The notes: generated by a model not told the origin, from the letters alone. A stretch of DNA of 64,000 bases from Deinococcus gobiensis I-0 (GCF_000252445.1 NC_017790.1:2799087-2863086); one strand, 5' to 3'; counted from the stretch's first letter, positions 1 to 10,236 are shown. Program-made: numbers and translations.

Positions 1-159
1 ATGGTCGTGGGCATAGTTGACGGCCACCGGCCAGCCGTCGGCGGCCAGCCGCAGGGCCATCGCGCGGCCCAGCCCCCGCGACGCGCCCGTCACGAGGGCG
101 CAGCCGGAGGCCGGAGAAAGCGGAGGGGCAGGGTCGCTGGGCAGGGTCATGGGCTCCAT
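1..159 (-). CDS. SDR-family oxidoreductase, N-terminal part (cut by window edge)
   Basis: The minus strand from 159 to the window edge reads as the first 53 residues of a short-chain dehydrogenase/reductase. After a short proline-rich extension it shows ALVTGASRGLGRAMALRLAA, the TGxxxGxG dinucleotide-binding turn of the Rossmann fold, then the second beta strand (WPVAVNYAHD). The TGASRGLGRA form is common in 3-oxoacyl-ACP reductase (FabG)-like members, but substrate cannot be told from this fragment. ATG at 159 or at 150 could be the start; both are in frame. It is divergent from the ftsH unit. The catalytic Ser-Tyr-Lys region lies outside the window. Confidence 0.75.
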   Translation of the reverse strand, partial: MEPMTLPSDPAPPLSPASGCALVTGASRGLGRAMALRLAADGWPVAVNYAHDH

Positions 160-250
160 GCTGCCACGCGCGGGACGGGGGCCACCCCCTGCCCCCACAG
201 AAGTCCAGACTTTGCCGCCTGCGTCCCACTTGCGCGCCCCCGGGCGGGCC

Positions 251-256
251 TACACT
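251..256 (+). promoter_or_regulatory. Leaderless -10 box TACACT before ftsH mini-ORF
   Basis: TACACT ends 5 nt before the ATG at 262, the spacing seen at many leaderless starts in this window. CTTGCG at 229-234 (16-nt spacer) is a weak -35 candidate. Transcription would therefore begin at or next to ATG 262, which opens the mini-ORF and not ftsH. Confidence 0.6.
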
Positions 257-261
257 GGGGC

Positions 262-296
262 ATGAACCTCCTGCACAACCGGTGGACCCGGGCGAC

Positions 297-300
<4 letters not shown>
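262..300 (+). CDS. Leaderless 12-codon mini-ORF overlapping ftsH start
   Basis: ATG at 262 sits 5 nt after a TACACT -10 box and reads MNLLHNRWTRAT followed by TGA at 298-300. The TGA overlaps the ftsH ATG (297-299) in an ATGA junction. The frame differs from ftsH, so it is not an N-terminal extension. The architecture suggests that ribosomes loading on the leaderless 5' end translate the mini-ORF and re-initiate at ftsH, whose own upstream Shine-Dalgarno match is poor. Whether the peptide itself matters is unknown. The same layout recurs at 6881 and at 53795 (minus strand). Confidence 0.5.
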
Positions 301-2234
<1,934 letters not shown>

Positions 2235-2308
2235 GAGGCCCTCCGGAGCGGCGCCACCTTCCAATTTCCGCTCAAGACCGCTCCCACCCGCGCCGGACCC
2301 TGCCTCCC

Positions 2309-2314
2309 TACCTT
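2309..2314 (+). promoter_or_regulatory. Leaderless promoter of carboxylesterase
   Basis: TACCTT followed by 5 nt (GGGGC) and ATG at 2320. This fixes the start codon of the esterase and implies a leaderless mRNA. Confidence 0.65.
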
Positions 2315-2319
2315 GGGGC

Positions 2320-4014
2320 ATGGTCCGGTTTCTGCGGGTAATGACGGCGCTGGCGCTGTGTGCGGCGGGCGGATCGTCCGGGCAGGATGCGGGACTGTGG
2401 CCGGCGCCTCTGCCGCCCGTGACCGCGCCCGCCACGCAGCCCCGGCTCCTGGACCTGAAAGTGAGCGCCGACCCGCCCCCCGTCCCGGGCGTGCGGGTCC
2501 AGGTCCACGGGGGCGCGCTGCTGGGCCGCGTCCTGGACAACGGCGTGCGCGTCTGGCAGGGCGTGCCCTACGCCGCGCCCCCGACCGGCGAGCGGCGCTG
2601 GCAGCCCCCGCAGCCCCCCGCCCCCTGGACCGGCCTGCGCGCCGCGACCGCGCCGGGCGACGTCTGCCCGCAGCCCATGTCCCAGATGCCCGGCGACGGC
2701 CGCAGCGGGCTTCGCGGGGCCGAGGACTGCCTGTTCCTGAACGTGTACGCCCCGCCCCTGCCGAACACCGGCCGCGCCCCGCGCACGCCGGTCATGGTGT
2801 GGCTGCACGGGGGGTCCTTCCGCAGCGGGGCGGGCAGCGACTACGCCGCCGAGGTCCTGGCGCGCGAGCAGGGCGTGACCGTCGTGACCCTCAACTACCG
2901 CCTGGGGGCGCTGGGATTTCTGGCGGCCCCCGCCCTGACGGACGCCACGGGCAGCAGCGGCAACTACGGCCTGATGGACCAGCAGGAGGCCCTGCGCTGG
3001 GTGCGGCGCAACGTCGCGGCCTTCGGGGGCGACCCCCGCAACGTCACGGTCTTCGGAGAGTCGGCCGGGGCCATGAGTCTGTGCGCGCAGCTCGCCTCGC
3101 CGCTGTCGCGGGGGCTGTTCGCGCGCGCCATCCTCCAGAGCGGGCCGTGTACGCCGCAGGGCATCACCACGCCCCTGAGCGAAGCCCTGAACACCGGCAG
3201 CGCCTATGCCCGCGCGCTGGGCTGCGCGCCCCAGGACGCCGCGTGCCTGCGCGCCGTGCCGGCCGGGCGACTGCTGGACGTGCCGGTCCCGGGCCGCCGG
3301 GTACCGGGCGCGGTGGACCTCCCGATGGTCTCGGGCGACCGCGTACTGCCCCGCGCCCCCGCCGACGTGTTCGCGGCGGGCGAGGGCCTGCGGGTACCGG
3401 TGCTGCTGGGCACCAACCGCGACGAGGGCACGCTGTTCGTGGCTCCGGTGGCGGAGGCCGGGCAGGACCTTCCGCTGTGGCAGTTCTGGGGGGTGGTCGC
3501 GCTGCTCGAACGCTGGGACGCTCCGCGCGCCCTGGCGAGCTACCCGGCGGGCGGCGGCACGGTGGGGGACACCGCCGCCTCGCTCGTGACCGACAGCCTC
3601 TTCGCCTGCCCGGCCAGTGATCTCGCGGCCGACCTCGCCCGCACCGCGCCGGTCTACACCTACGAATTCCGCGATCCCGCCCCGCCGCTGGACCTCGCGC
3701 CGACCGCCAGCGTGCCTCGCTACGGGGCCTCGCACGCCTCCGAACTGGTCAGCGTGTTCGGCACGCGCCTCGCCGGACTGGCCGACCCCGCCCGTTTCAC
3801 GGCCCCGCAGGCCGACCTCGCCCGCAGCATCCGCACCTACTGGGCCAACTTCGCGCGCCGGGGCGATCCCAACGGGCCAGGGCTGGCCCCCTGGTCCCCC
3901 TACGATCCCGAGAACGGTCGGGTCATGGGCCTCGCCCCACAGGCGACCGGCGAGTTCGCGGGCTTCCGGCAGGCGCACCGCTGCGGCCTGTGGGACCGCC
4001 TCGCCTCGCGCTGA
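2320..4014 (+). CDS. Secreted type-B carboxylesterase
   Basis: Alpha/beta-hydrolase of the carboxylesterase/cholinesterase-like (type B) family, hydrolysing carboxylic esters outside the cytoplasm. The 564-residue product starts MVRFLRVMTALALCAAGG, a signal peptide. Family landmarks in order: GVRVWQGVPYAAPP, EDCLFLNVY, the oxyanion-hole segment MVWLHGGSF, the nucleophile elbow GESAGA near residue 246, NRDEGTLF with the acid residue, and the histidine segment ASHASELVSVFG. The leaderless -10 box decides the start; upstream in-frame starts within ftsH's 3' end lack a promoter or ribosome site. Natural substrate is unknown. It is convergent with the UPF0173 gene. Confidence 0.88.
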   Translation: MVRFLRVMTALALCAAGGSSGQDAGLWPAPLPPVTAPATQPRLLDLKVSADPPPVPGVRVQVHGGALLGRVLDNGVRVWQGVPYAAPPTGERRWQPPQPPAPWTGLRAATAPGDVCPQPMSQMPGDGRSGLRGAEDCLFLNVYAPPLPNTGRAPRTPVMVWLHGGSFRSGAGSDYAAEVLAREQGVTVVTLNYRLGALGFLAAPALTDATGSSGNYGLMDQQEALRWVRRNVAAFGGDPRNVTVFGESAGAMSLCAQLASPLSRGLFARAILQSGPCTPQGITTPLSEALNTGSAYARALGCAPQDAACLRAVPAGRLLDVPVPGRRVPGAVDLPMVSGDRVLPRAPADVFAAGEGLRVPVLLGTNRDEGTLFVAPVAEAGQDLPLWQFWGVVALLERWDAPRALASYPAGGGTVGDTAASLVTDSLFACPASDLAADLARTAPVYTYEFRDPAPPLDLAPTASVPRYGASHASELVSVFGTRLAGLADPARFTAPQADLARSIRTYWANFARRGDPNGPGLAPWSPYDPENGRVMGLAPQATGEFAGFRQAHRCGLWDRLASR

Positions 4015-4021
4015 AACCCTG

Positions 4022-4048
4022 CGGGAGCCGCCCGGAGTCGCGGTTCCC
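4022..4048. terminator. Hairpin between convergent genes
   Basis: GGGAGCCGC and GCGGTTCCC form a 9-bp stem with one G-T pair and a 9-nt loop between the esterase and the convergent UPF0173 gene. There is no clear T tract, so it is a weak bidirectional candidate. Confidence 0.35.
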
Positions 4049-4056
4049 CCTTGCGC

Positions 4057-4743
4057 TCAGAAGTCGGTCGCCTCGCCGGGCTTGAGGATGCGGGCCTCGA
4101 CACCGCGCTTCTGGGCCTCGGCGCGGAAGACCTCGGGGTCGCCGGTCAGCACCGGGAAGGTGCCGTAGTGCATGGGCACGGCGAACCTGGGCTTCAGAAG
4201 GTCCAGGCAGCGCGCGGCTTCTTCCGGCCCCATCGTGAAGTGGTCGCCGACCGGCAAGAAGGCCACGTCCAGCCCGCGCTCCCCGATGAGGGCCATGTCC
4301 GAGAACAGGCAGGTGTCGCCCGCGAAGTACAGCCTCTGCCCCCCGAACTCGATGACGAGCCCGGTCGGCATTCCGCCGTAGGTGCCGTCGGGAAACGACG
4401 AACTGTGCCATGCCGGGGTCAGGGTCACGCTGCCCCAGGGCGCGCGGTAGGTGCCGCCGATGTTCATGCCGACCGCGCCCTGCGCCCCGTGCTTCTGGGC
4501 GTAGCCGCCGATCTCGGCCGTGGCGATGATGGGCACGCCCGCCTTGCCGAAGTCCAGGGCGTTGCCCCAGTGGTCGCCGTGCGCGTGGCTGACCAGCACG
4601 GCGTCGAGTTTCCAGCCCAGCGCCTCCTGCAGGGGCACGGGGCACACGGGGTTGCCCTCGATGAAGGGGTCGAGCAACAGGGCGTGGTCGCCGCTGCGGA
4701 GCAGGAACGCGCTCTGGCCGAGGAATCTGACATTCACGGACAT
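4057..4743 (-). CDS. UPF0173 metallo-beta-lactamase-fold hydrolase
   Basis: A 228-residue cytoplasmic metal-dependent hydrolase of the UPF0173 (YtkL-like) group. The metallo-beta-lactamase motif SHAHGDHWG is near residues 50-58, with upstream LLDPFIEGNPVCP and downstream FAGDTCLFSD and VGDHFTMGPEEAARCL, followed by PMHYGTFPVL, all typical of this group. The physiological substrate is not established. ATG at 4743 is preceded at 6 nt by CATACT (4750-4755 on this strand), a plausible leaderless -10. It is a monocistronic unit divergent from cdaA. Confidence 0.85.
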   Translation of the reverse strand: MSVNVRFLGQSAFLLRSGDHALLLDPFIEGNPVCPVPLQEALGWKLDAVLVSHAHGDHWGNALDFGKAGVPIIATAEIGGYAQKHGAQGAVGMNIGGTYRAPWGSVTLTPAWHSSSFPDGTYGGMPTGLVIEFGGQRLYFAGDTCLFSDMALIGERGLDVAFLPVGDHFTMGPEEAARCLDLLKPRFAVPMHYGTFPVLTGDPEVFRAEAQKRGVEARILKPGEATDF

Positions 4744-4862
4744 GCCCGCAGTATGGCGCGCGCCGCGCGGCCGCCGCGCCCCGCCCCTGACGGTTCAGGT
4801 TTTGCTCAAGACCGCGCCGGAGGGGGCCGGCGCCGCGCCTCACGGGACTGCGGAAAGCGCCC

Positions 4863-4868
4863 GTATAG
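4863..4868 (+). promoter_or_regulatory. Promoter and SD of cdaA
   Basis: TATAGT at 4863-4868 is a good -10 box. The leader carries AAGGAG at 4902-4907, 10 nt before the TTG start at 4918, making this one of the few non-leaderless units here. Confidence 0.55.
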
Positions 4869-4917
4869 TGGAAAGGCCCGCCGCGCCCCGCCCCCGCCCC
4901 CAAGGAGTCTTCCCCCG

Positions 4918-5727
4918 TTGCCTGCGCTGTCCCTCGGCCCCGTCAGCCCCCGTGACCTGCTTGATGTCCTGCTGGTCACCACGCTGGTGTACCAGGGGTA
5001 CAAACTCGTGGTGGGGACCCGCGCGGTGAACGTGCTGCGCGGCATCCTGGTCTTTGCCGGGGTGTGGGGCGCGGCGCAGGTTTTGGGACTGGTCACGCTG
5101 AGCACACTGCTGGGGCGCGCGGGCACGGTGGGACTGTTCGCGCTGGTCATCCTCTTTCAGCCCGAGCTGCGCGCCGCGCTGGAACGGGTCGGCCGCCCGC
5201 GCGGGCGCGAGGCCCAGAGCGGCGCGGCGCTGCAAGACCTCGCCCGCGCGCTCGAACGCCTCGCCGAGCGCAAGGTGGGCGCGCTGGTCGCCATCGAACG
5301 CAGCACGCCGCTGGGCGAGTACGCCGCGACCGGCGTGCGGCTCGACGCGGTGGTCAGTGCGCCCTTTCTGGAGGCGCTGTTCGCCCGGAACGCGCCGCTG
5401 CACGACGGCGGCGTGATTCTCCAGGGGTCGCGGGTGGTGGCGGCGGGCTGCCTCTTTCCGCTGCAACAGAGCGACGGCACCTACCGCCGCTACGGCACCC
5501 GCCACCGCGCGGCCATCGGCCTCTCGGAACTGACCGACGCCGTGGTCCTGATCGCCAGCGAGGAACGCGGCAGCATCCGCATCGCGCTGGGGGGCCGCCT
5601 GGGACCGGACCTCAACGGCAGCGAACTGCGCGAGCAACTGCGTACCCTGGTCTACGACTACGGCGGCCCGGCTTCGGCGCCCATCCCGGCGACGGCCAGA
5701 CCGCCGGAAACGGGGCGCGGCACATGA
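4918..5727 (+). CDS. cdaA: Diadenylate cyclase CdaA (DisA_N domain)
   Basis: Membrane diadenylate cyclase that condenses two ATP into cyclic di-AMP, a regulator of osmolyte and K+ balance and of cell-wall homeostasis. The 269-residue product has about three N-terminal membrane segments (to about residue 80) and a DAC domain: APLHDGGVILQG near residue 160 and YGTRHRAAIGLSE near 195, the two nucleotide-binding motifs. The first motif is DGG where most family members have DGA. The start is TTG 4918, chosen for the AAGGAG at 10 nt; the open frame extends far upstream but only as antisense to the UPF0173 gene. It is joined to the YbbR protein gene by an ATGA overlap, the conserved cdaA-cdaR order. 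Confidence 0.88.
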   Translation: MPALSLGPVSPRDLLDVLLVTTLVYQGYKLVVGTRAVNVLRGILVFAGVWGAAQVLGLVTLSTLLGRAGTVGLFALVILFQPELRAALERVGRPRGREAQSGAALQDLARALERLAERKVGALVAIERSTPLGEYAATGVRLDAVVSAPFLEALFARNAPLHDGGVILQGSRVVAAGCLFPLQQSDGTYRRYGTRHRAAIGLSELTDAVVLIASEERGSIRIALGGRLGPDLNGSELREQLRTLVYDYGGPASAPIPATARPPETGRGT

Positions 5728-6716
5728 GCGCCTCCGGTCCGGGCCAGACCCCCGGCCGCCTGCCCGAGTCGGTGCGGCGCTGGCTGCGCCCGGCCTACGT
5801 GTGGCGGCGGCTGACCCACAACCTGCTGCCCAAACTCGCGGCGCTGGCGGTCGCCTCGGTGCTGTGGTACGTGACGACCGGCGACCGGCGCGCCAACGTC
5901 GAGCAGGGCTTCGACGTGCCGGTGACGGTGCGCGACACCACCGGGGGCGACGAGCGCCGCGCGGTCGCCTCGCTGAACCCCGATACCGTGCGCGTGACCC
6001 TCTCGGGCCGCCCGGAGCGCCTGAGCGAACTGCGCGGAGCGAACATCGAGGCGGTGGTGGACGTGACCGGCGTGCCCGAGGGCGGCTTCAACCGCCCCGT
6101 GACGGTCACGGTCCCGGCCGGCACCACCCTGACCCGCCGCAGCCCCGAGCGCGTACAGGGTTCGGTCGAGACGCAGCTCTCGCGTACGGTCACGGTGACG
6201 CCCGGCGTCGTGCCGCTGGAGGACGGCAGCCTCCCGCGCTACGCGACCTCGCCCGCCGACGTGATCCTGTCGGGGCCGAGCCGCGCCGTGACCACCGTGA
6301 CCCGCGTCGTGACCACGCCCACGGCCCTGCAACCCGGCGAGTCCCGCGAGGTGCGGCTGCTGGCCCTCGACGACCGGGGCCTGCCGGTCGAGAGCGTGCA
6401 GACCCGCCCGGCCAGCGTCACCCTGCGCCGCCAGGACCGGGGCGAGATACCCATCAAGACCCTGCGCGTCACCCTGAACAGCCCGCCCTCCGGGCTGCGT
6501 GTCACCTCGGCCACGCTGGAACCGGCCAGCGTGCGGGTGGTGGCCCCGCCCGCGCTGCTGGCCCGGCTGCGGGAGGTCGCCGGCCGCGTGACCTACCGGC
6601 CCGGCACCTCGGCGCTCACGGTGCAGCTCGACCTCCCCGAGGGCGCGCAGGCCCTCGACTCGGTCAGCGTGCGTCTGGTCGTCGAGCGTGTGCCGGGCGC
6701 CACACCGTCCAATTGA
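5724..6716 (+). CDS. cdaR: YbbR-domain protein, CdaA regulator (CdaR-like)
   Basis: Predicted partner of CdaA, anchored in the membrane with repeated extracytoplasmic YbbR domains; in Firmicutes CdaR modulates CdaA activity. This 330-residue protein has a cytoplasmic start, one membrane helix (LLPKLAALAVASVLWYVTTG, about residues 32-51) and then repeated beta-rich units with the pattern V.V...G....L....V...VDVTG. Its ATG overlaps the cdaA stop (ATGA), so the two are translationally coupled. The domains repeat about every 80 residues (RVTLSGRPERL, DVILSGPSRAV and RVVAPPALL units). The regulatory role is inferred from gene order and family. Confidence 0.82.
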   Translation: MSASGPGQTPGRLPESVRRWLRPAYVWRRLTHNLLPKLAALAVASVLWYVTTGDRRANVEQGFDVPVTVRDTTGGDERRAVASLNPDTVRVTLSGRPERLSELRGANIEAVVDVTGVPEGGFNRPVTVTVPAGTTLTRRSPERVQGSVETQLSRTVTVTPGVVPLEDGSLPRYATSPADVILSGPSRAVTTVTRVVTTPTALQPGESREVRLLALDDRGLPVESVQTRPASVTLRRQDRGEIPIKTLRVTLNSPPSGLRVTSATLEPASVRVVAPPALLARLREVAGRVTYRPGTSALTVQLDLPEGAQALDSVSVRLVVERVPGATPSN

Positions 6717-6816
6717 TCCGGACCACGGACCGTTTTATGTGCACTGTATGAGAAGAGATTCAATCGCCGCCAGGGCCAACCGGACCGTGACTCCCAGAAG
6801 GAACTGGACTCACCTT

Positions 6817-6832
6817 ATGGAATCATTTCCAT
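6817..6832. promoter_or_regulatory. AT-rich palindrome upstream of yqeK
   Basis: ATGGAA-TCAT-TTCCAT is a perfect inverted repeat in the 193-nt gap between cdaR and yqeK, in an unusually A/T-rich stretch for this genome. It lies about 36 nt upstream of the yqeK -10 box and may be an operator. No other feature was seen in this gap apart from the promoter and mini-ORF. Confidence 0.3.
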
Positions 6833-6867
6833 GACCAGTCGGGTCTGTGCGCGTGGGGGCGCCGCCG

Positions 6868-6873
6868 TATACT
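6868..6873 (+). promoter_or_regulatory. -10 box TATACT before yqeK mini-ORF
   Basis: TATACT ends 7 nt before ATG 6881, which opens a 10-codon ORF and not yqeK itself. Confidence 0.6.
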
Positions 6874-6880
6874 GGCGATC

Positions 6881-6913
6881 ATGTGGTCCGGAAAGGCTCT
6901 CAACTCCGCATGA
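6881..6913 (+). CDS. Leaderless 10-codon mini-ORF overlapping yqeK start
   Basis: ATG at 6881 lies 7 nt after TATACT and encodes MWSGKALNSA with TGA at 6911-6913. The stop overlaps the yqeK ATG (6910-6912) as ATGA, in a different frame from yqeK. This is the second copy in this window of the arrangement seen at 262-300. It probably delivers leaderless-initiating ribosomes to a downstream start that lacks a well-placed Shine-Dalgarno; GGAAAGG at 6890-6896 is about 13 nt away. The function of the peptide is unknown. Confidence 0.5.
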   Translation: MWSGKALNSA

Positions 6914-7563
6914 ACGTCGCGTTCCGGCTGCCCACGGTCTGGCCCTCACTGGGCGCATGGGAAGCGCGGGTCCGGCTGATGGTCCGGCCCCGACGTTTCG
7001 AACACGTTCAGCGCGTGGCCGTCCTCGCACGCCAGATCGCCGTCGCCAACCATCTGGACGACGGGCAGATCGAGCGCGCCTACGCGGCAGGCATCCTGCA
7101 CGATATCGCCCGCGATCTGCCCGACGCGGAGCTGCTGCGGCTGGCGCCCCCCGAATGCGAGATCGATGCCCTGCACCCGCTGGCCCTGCATGGCCGCGCG
7201 GCCCGCACCCTGCTGGAACACTGGGGCTACCGTGACGAGGTGGTGCTGGAGGCCGTCGAGGACCACACGACCGGGCCGCGCGGCGGCAATCCGGTATCTG
7301 CGTGCGTCTATATCGCCGACGTGTCCGAGCCGGGCCGGGGCGTGAACGACGACATCCGCGAACTGGCGATGCACGACCTCGGCGCGGCCCTGAACCGCGC
7401 CATCGTCTCGAAGGTCACCTACCTCCAGGGCCGGGGCATCACGGTGCATCCGCGCACCCTGACCGCCTACCGCGCCCTGGAACCCGCCGGTTGCGCCGCC
7501 GTCGCTCCGGCCGAACCGGCGACCGGCACGACCATCCGCTTTCCGGCCCCGTCCCGGTTCTGA
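6910..7563 (+). CDS. yqeK: YqeK-type HD-domain hydrolase (Ap4A hydrolase-like)
   Basis: HD-superfamily metal-dependent phosphohydrolase of the YqeK group, whose characterised members cleave Ap4A symmetrically into two ADP. The 217-residue product has the metal ligands in order: FEHVQRVAVLA (His, about residue 37), GILHDIARDL (HD, about 62-63), HPLALHGRAAR and VEDHTTG, then YIADVSEPGR (Asp). Start ATG 6910 is chosen because of the ATGA junction with the leaderless mini-ORF; an in-frame ATG exists at 6847 but precedes the -10 box and cannot be used from that promoter. Downstream are LCP and rsfS; yqeK next to rsfS is a widespread gene order. Confidence 0.82.
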   Translation: MNVAFRLPTVWPSLGAWEARVRLMVRPRRFEHVQRVAVLARQIAVANHLDDGQIERAYAAGILHDIARDLPDAELLRLAPPECEIDALHPLALHGRAARTLLEHWGYRDEVVLEAVEDHTTGPRGGNPVSACVYIADVSEPGRGVNDDIRELAMHDLGAALNRAIVSKVTYLQGRGITVHPRTLTAYRALEPAGCAAVAPAEPATGTTIRFPAPSRF

Positions 7564-7645
7564 GGCCCGCTTCCACCTCCGGAGCCGCCCCGCCCTTCCT
7601 GACCGTCCGGGAAGTTCGGCGACGTTTGCCCCGGCCCCCCCGCGC

Positions 7646-7651
7646 TAAGGT
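7646..7651 (+). promoter_or_regulatory. Candidate -10 for LCP gene
   Basis: TAAGGT ends 11 nt before the TTG start at 7663, so the mRNA would have a leader of only a few bases. Confidence 0.4.
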
Positions 7652-7662
7652 GTCAAGCCACA

Positions 7663-9021
7663 TTGACGCACTCTGACCCCCAGTCTCCCCTGCCTCCGAA
7701 CGGCCCCCGACAGGCGGGCGCGGGCCGTCGCCCGCGCCGCTCGCACGCGCTGCTGCGCGCCGCACAGGCCTTCGGGCTGAGTCTCTCGGCGCTCGCGCTC
7801 GGCGGTTTCGCCCTGCTGGGTCAGCCCGGGACGGCCGCCCCCGTCGCCACGCTGCCGGGGCAGGCCCCACAATTCACGGTGCTGCTCGCCGGGCGCGACG
7901 TGATCTACTGCTACTACCGCCAGCCCTGCAAGAACCAGGACCAGCGCACCGGCCTCGTCCAGACCCCCAACACCGACACCCTGATGCTGGTCAAGGTGAG
8001 TGGCGACCGCGTGGACGTGCTGAACATCCCGCGCGACACGACGGTCGGCGAATTCAGCTGGCGTCAGTCGGCCGCCGCCCAGAAGGTGAACAGCAAGTAC
8101 TGGTCCGGCGGCCCCGAGTCCCTGACCCGCGCCGTCGAGGAGATCACCGGCGAGCGGGTGGACTCCTACGTCATCGTGCGGACGGACTACGTGGCGCGGG
8201 TCATCGACGCGCTCGGTGGGCTGGACGTGAACGTGCCTGAACCCGGCATCGAGTGGGTGGATCAGGCGGCGGGCGTGAATCTCAAGCTCTCGCCGGGCAA
8301 CCACCACCTCGGCGGCGATCAGGCGGTGCTGTTCCTGCGCGTGCGCAAGGGCTTCGGGGACGACTACGGCCGCATCGACCACCAGAAGCAGGCCCTGACG
8401 CAGCTCGCGGCCCGCCTCAAGTCGCCGCAGGGCCTCGCCGCGCTGCCGACGATTCTGGGCGGGGTGGGCAACGGCGTCGAGACCAACGTGGACCCCAACC
8501 TTCTGCCCTCGCTGCTGCCGCACCTGTCGGGCATGCGGCTACGCTTCGCCACGCTGCCCACCGACACCATCCGGGGCAGCTTCAATCTCGCGCCCGACCG
8601 CGAGCGTCTGGCCCAGGTGTGGGGCTCGGCCCCCGCGACGGCTGGGCAGAATGGAAGCGCCGCCGCCCGCCCAGCCCCCATCCGGGTTACTATTCAGGAT
8701 GCCAGCGGCGCCGGCCTCGGCGAAGCGCTCGCCCGCGCCCTCGGGGTGCTGGGCTACGCGCAGGTCCGGGTGCAGAGTGCGCCGGCCAGCAGTGTCAGCA
8801 GTCAGGTGTTTACCCAACAGGACGTGGGGGCCGCCGAGACCCTCGCCGACCTGCTGGGCCTGCCGCGCCTTCAGGGCGAGCGTTTTCCGGTCGCGCCCGG
8901 CGAGGTGGGCATCCTGCTGGGTGCCGACGCCGCGCAGCAGCTCGCCGGCCTGAGCGCCTACCGGACCCCGACCACCCCGAACCCGACCCCCACCCAGACC
9001 CCCACGCCGGAGACCCCATGA
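7663..9021 (+). CDS. LytR-CpsA-Psr family glycopolymer transferase
   Basis: Extracytoplasmic LCP-family enzyme that typically attaches undecaprenyl-phosphate-linked glycopolymers to peptidoglycan. In 452 residues there is a short cytoplasmic basic segment, one membrane helix (AFGLSLSALALGGFALL), then the LCP domain: NTDTLMLV, LNIPRDTTVG with the conserved Arg-Asp, DYVARVIDALGGLDVNVPEP, and RVRKGFGDDYGRIDHQKQ holding the arginines that bind pyrophosphate-lipid. The C-terminus (IRVTIQDASGAGLGEALARAL) is a LytR_C domain, followed by a Pro/Thr-rich tail. TTG 7663 is chosen because no ATG or GTG lies between the -10 box and the membrane helix. It overlaps rsfS by ATGA. Confidence 0.87.
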   Translation: MTHSDPQSPLPPNGPRQAGAGRRPRRSHALLRAAQAFGLSLSALALGGFALLGQPGTAAPVATLPGQAPQFTVLLAGRDVIYCYYRQPCKNQDQRTGLVQTPNTDTLMLVKVSGDRVDVLNIPRDTTVGEFSWRQSAAAQKVNSKYWSGGPESLTRAVEEITGERVDSYVIVRTDYVARVIDALGGLDVNVPEPGIEWVDQAAGVNLKLSPGNHHLGGDQAVLFLRVRKGFGDDYGRIDHQKQALTQLAARLKSPQGLAALPTILGGVGNGVETNVDPNLLPSLLPHLSGMRLRFATLPTDTIRGSFNLAPDRERLAQVWGSAPATAGQNGSAAARPAPIRVTIQDASGAGLGEALARALGVLGYAQVRVQSAPASSVSSQVFTQQDVGAAETLADLLGLPRLQGERFPVAPGEVGILLGADAAQQLAGLSAYRTPTTPNPTPTQTPTPETP

Positions 9022-9389
9022 CCCCAGATTCCCAGACCCGACAGCAACTGCGCGCCATTGTGGACGCCGCGCGCGAGCGCCGCGCCGAGGACGTGACCGT
9101 GCTCGACCTGACGGGCGTGAGCAGCACCCTCGAATATTTCGTCATCTGCACCGCCACGGCGGGCCTGCAGCTCAACGCCGTGCAGGAAAACGTGCGTCAG
9201 AAGGCGCAGGAGGCCGGGTTGCCGCGCCCCAGCGTCGAAGGCCCGAGCGAGCGCTGGCTGCTGCTGGCCTTCGGCGGCAGTGTCGTCGTGCACATCATGA
9301 CCAAGGACGCCCGCGAGTACTACGACCTCGAAGGCCTGTGGAGCGACGCCGAGCGCCTCGACTTCCCCGAAGAGCCGCGCGGCGTCTGA
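9018..9389 (+). CDS. rsfS: Ribosomal silencing factor RsfS
   Basis: Binds ribosomal protein uL14 and blocks joining of the 30S and 50S subunits when nutrients are scarce. The 123-residue product has the family landmarks VLDLTGVSSTLEYFVICTA, EGPSERWLLLAFGGSVVVHIM and REYYDLEGLWSDA. ATG 9018 overlaps the LCP stop as ATGA. A strong hairpin terminator follows. Confidence 0.92.
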   Translation: MTPDSQTRQQLRAIVDAARERRAEDVTVLDLTGVSSTLEYFVICTATAGLQLNAVQENVRQKAQEAGLPRPSVEGPSERWLLLAFGGSVVVHIMTKDAREYYDLEGLWSDAERLDFPEEPRGV

Positions 9390-9417
9390 GCGCCCCGGCC
9401 TGAAGCCGGCCCCCAGG

Positions 9418-9461
9418 GCGGCGGGCGTTCCCCCAGTGGGGAGCGGCCCGCCGCGCCTTTT
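9418..9461 (+). terminator. Rho-independent terminator after rsfS
   Basis: GCGGCGGGC (9418-9426) pairs with GCCCGCCGC (9446-9454), followed within 3 nt by TTTT. It ends the LCP-rsfS unit. Confidence 0.7.
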
Positions 9462-9494
9462 GCAACGGGCGGCCCGCGCAAAGGTGGCCCAGAG

Positions 9495-9527
9495 GGCTGA
9501 CACCCGGCTGACAGCGCGGGTCAGAAT
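9495..9527 (+). promoter_or_regulatory. Putative Pho box and promoter of phoB-phoR
   Basis: GGCTGACA occurs at 9495-9502 and again at 9506-9513, an exact 8-nt direct repeat with an 11-nt period, the geometry of PhoB-family sites. It lies 8 nt before a CAGAAT -10 box (9522-9527) and occupies the -35 position. ATG 9535 is 7 nt after the -10 (leaderless). A matching repeat precedes phoU. Confidence 0.5.
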
Positions 9528-9534
9528 GAGGGCA

Positions 9535-10232
<698 letters not shown>

Positions 10233-10236
<4 letters not shown>

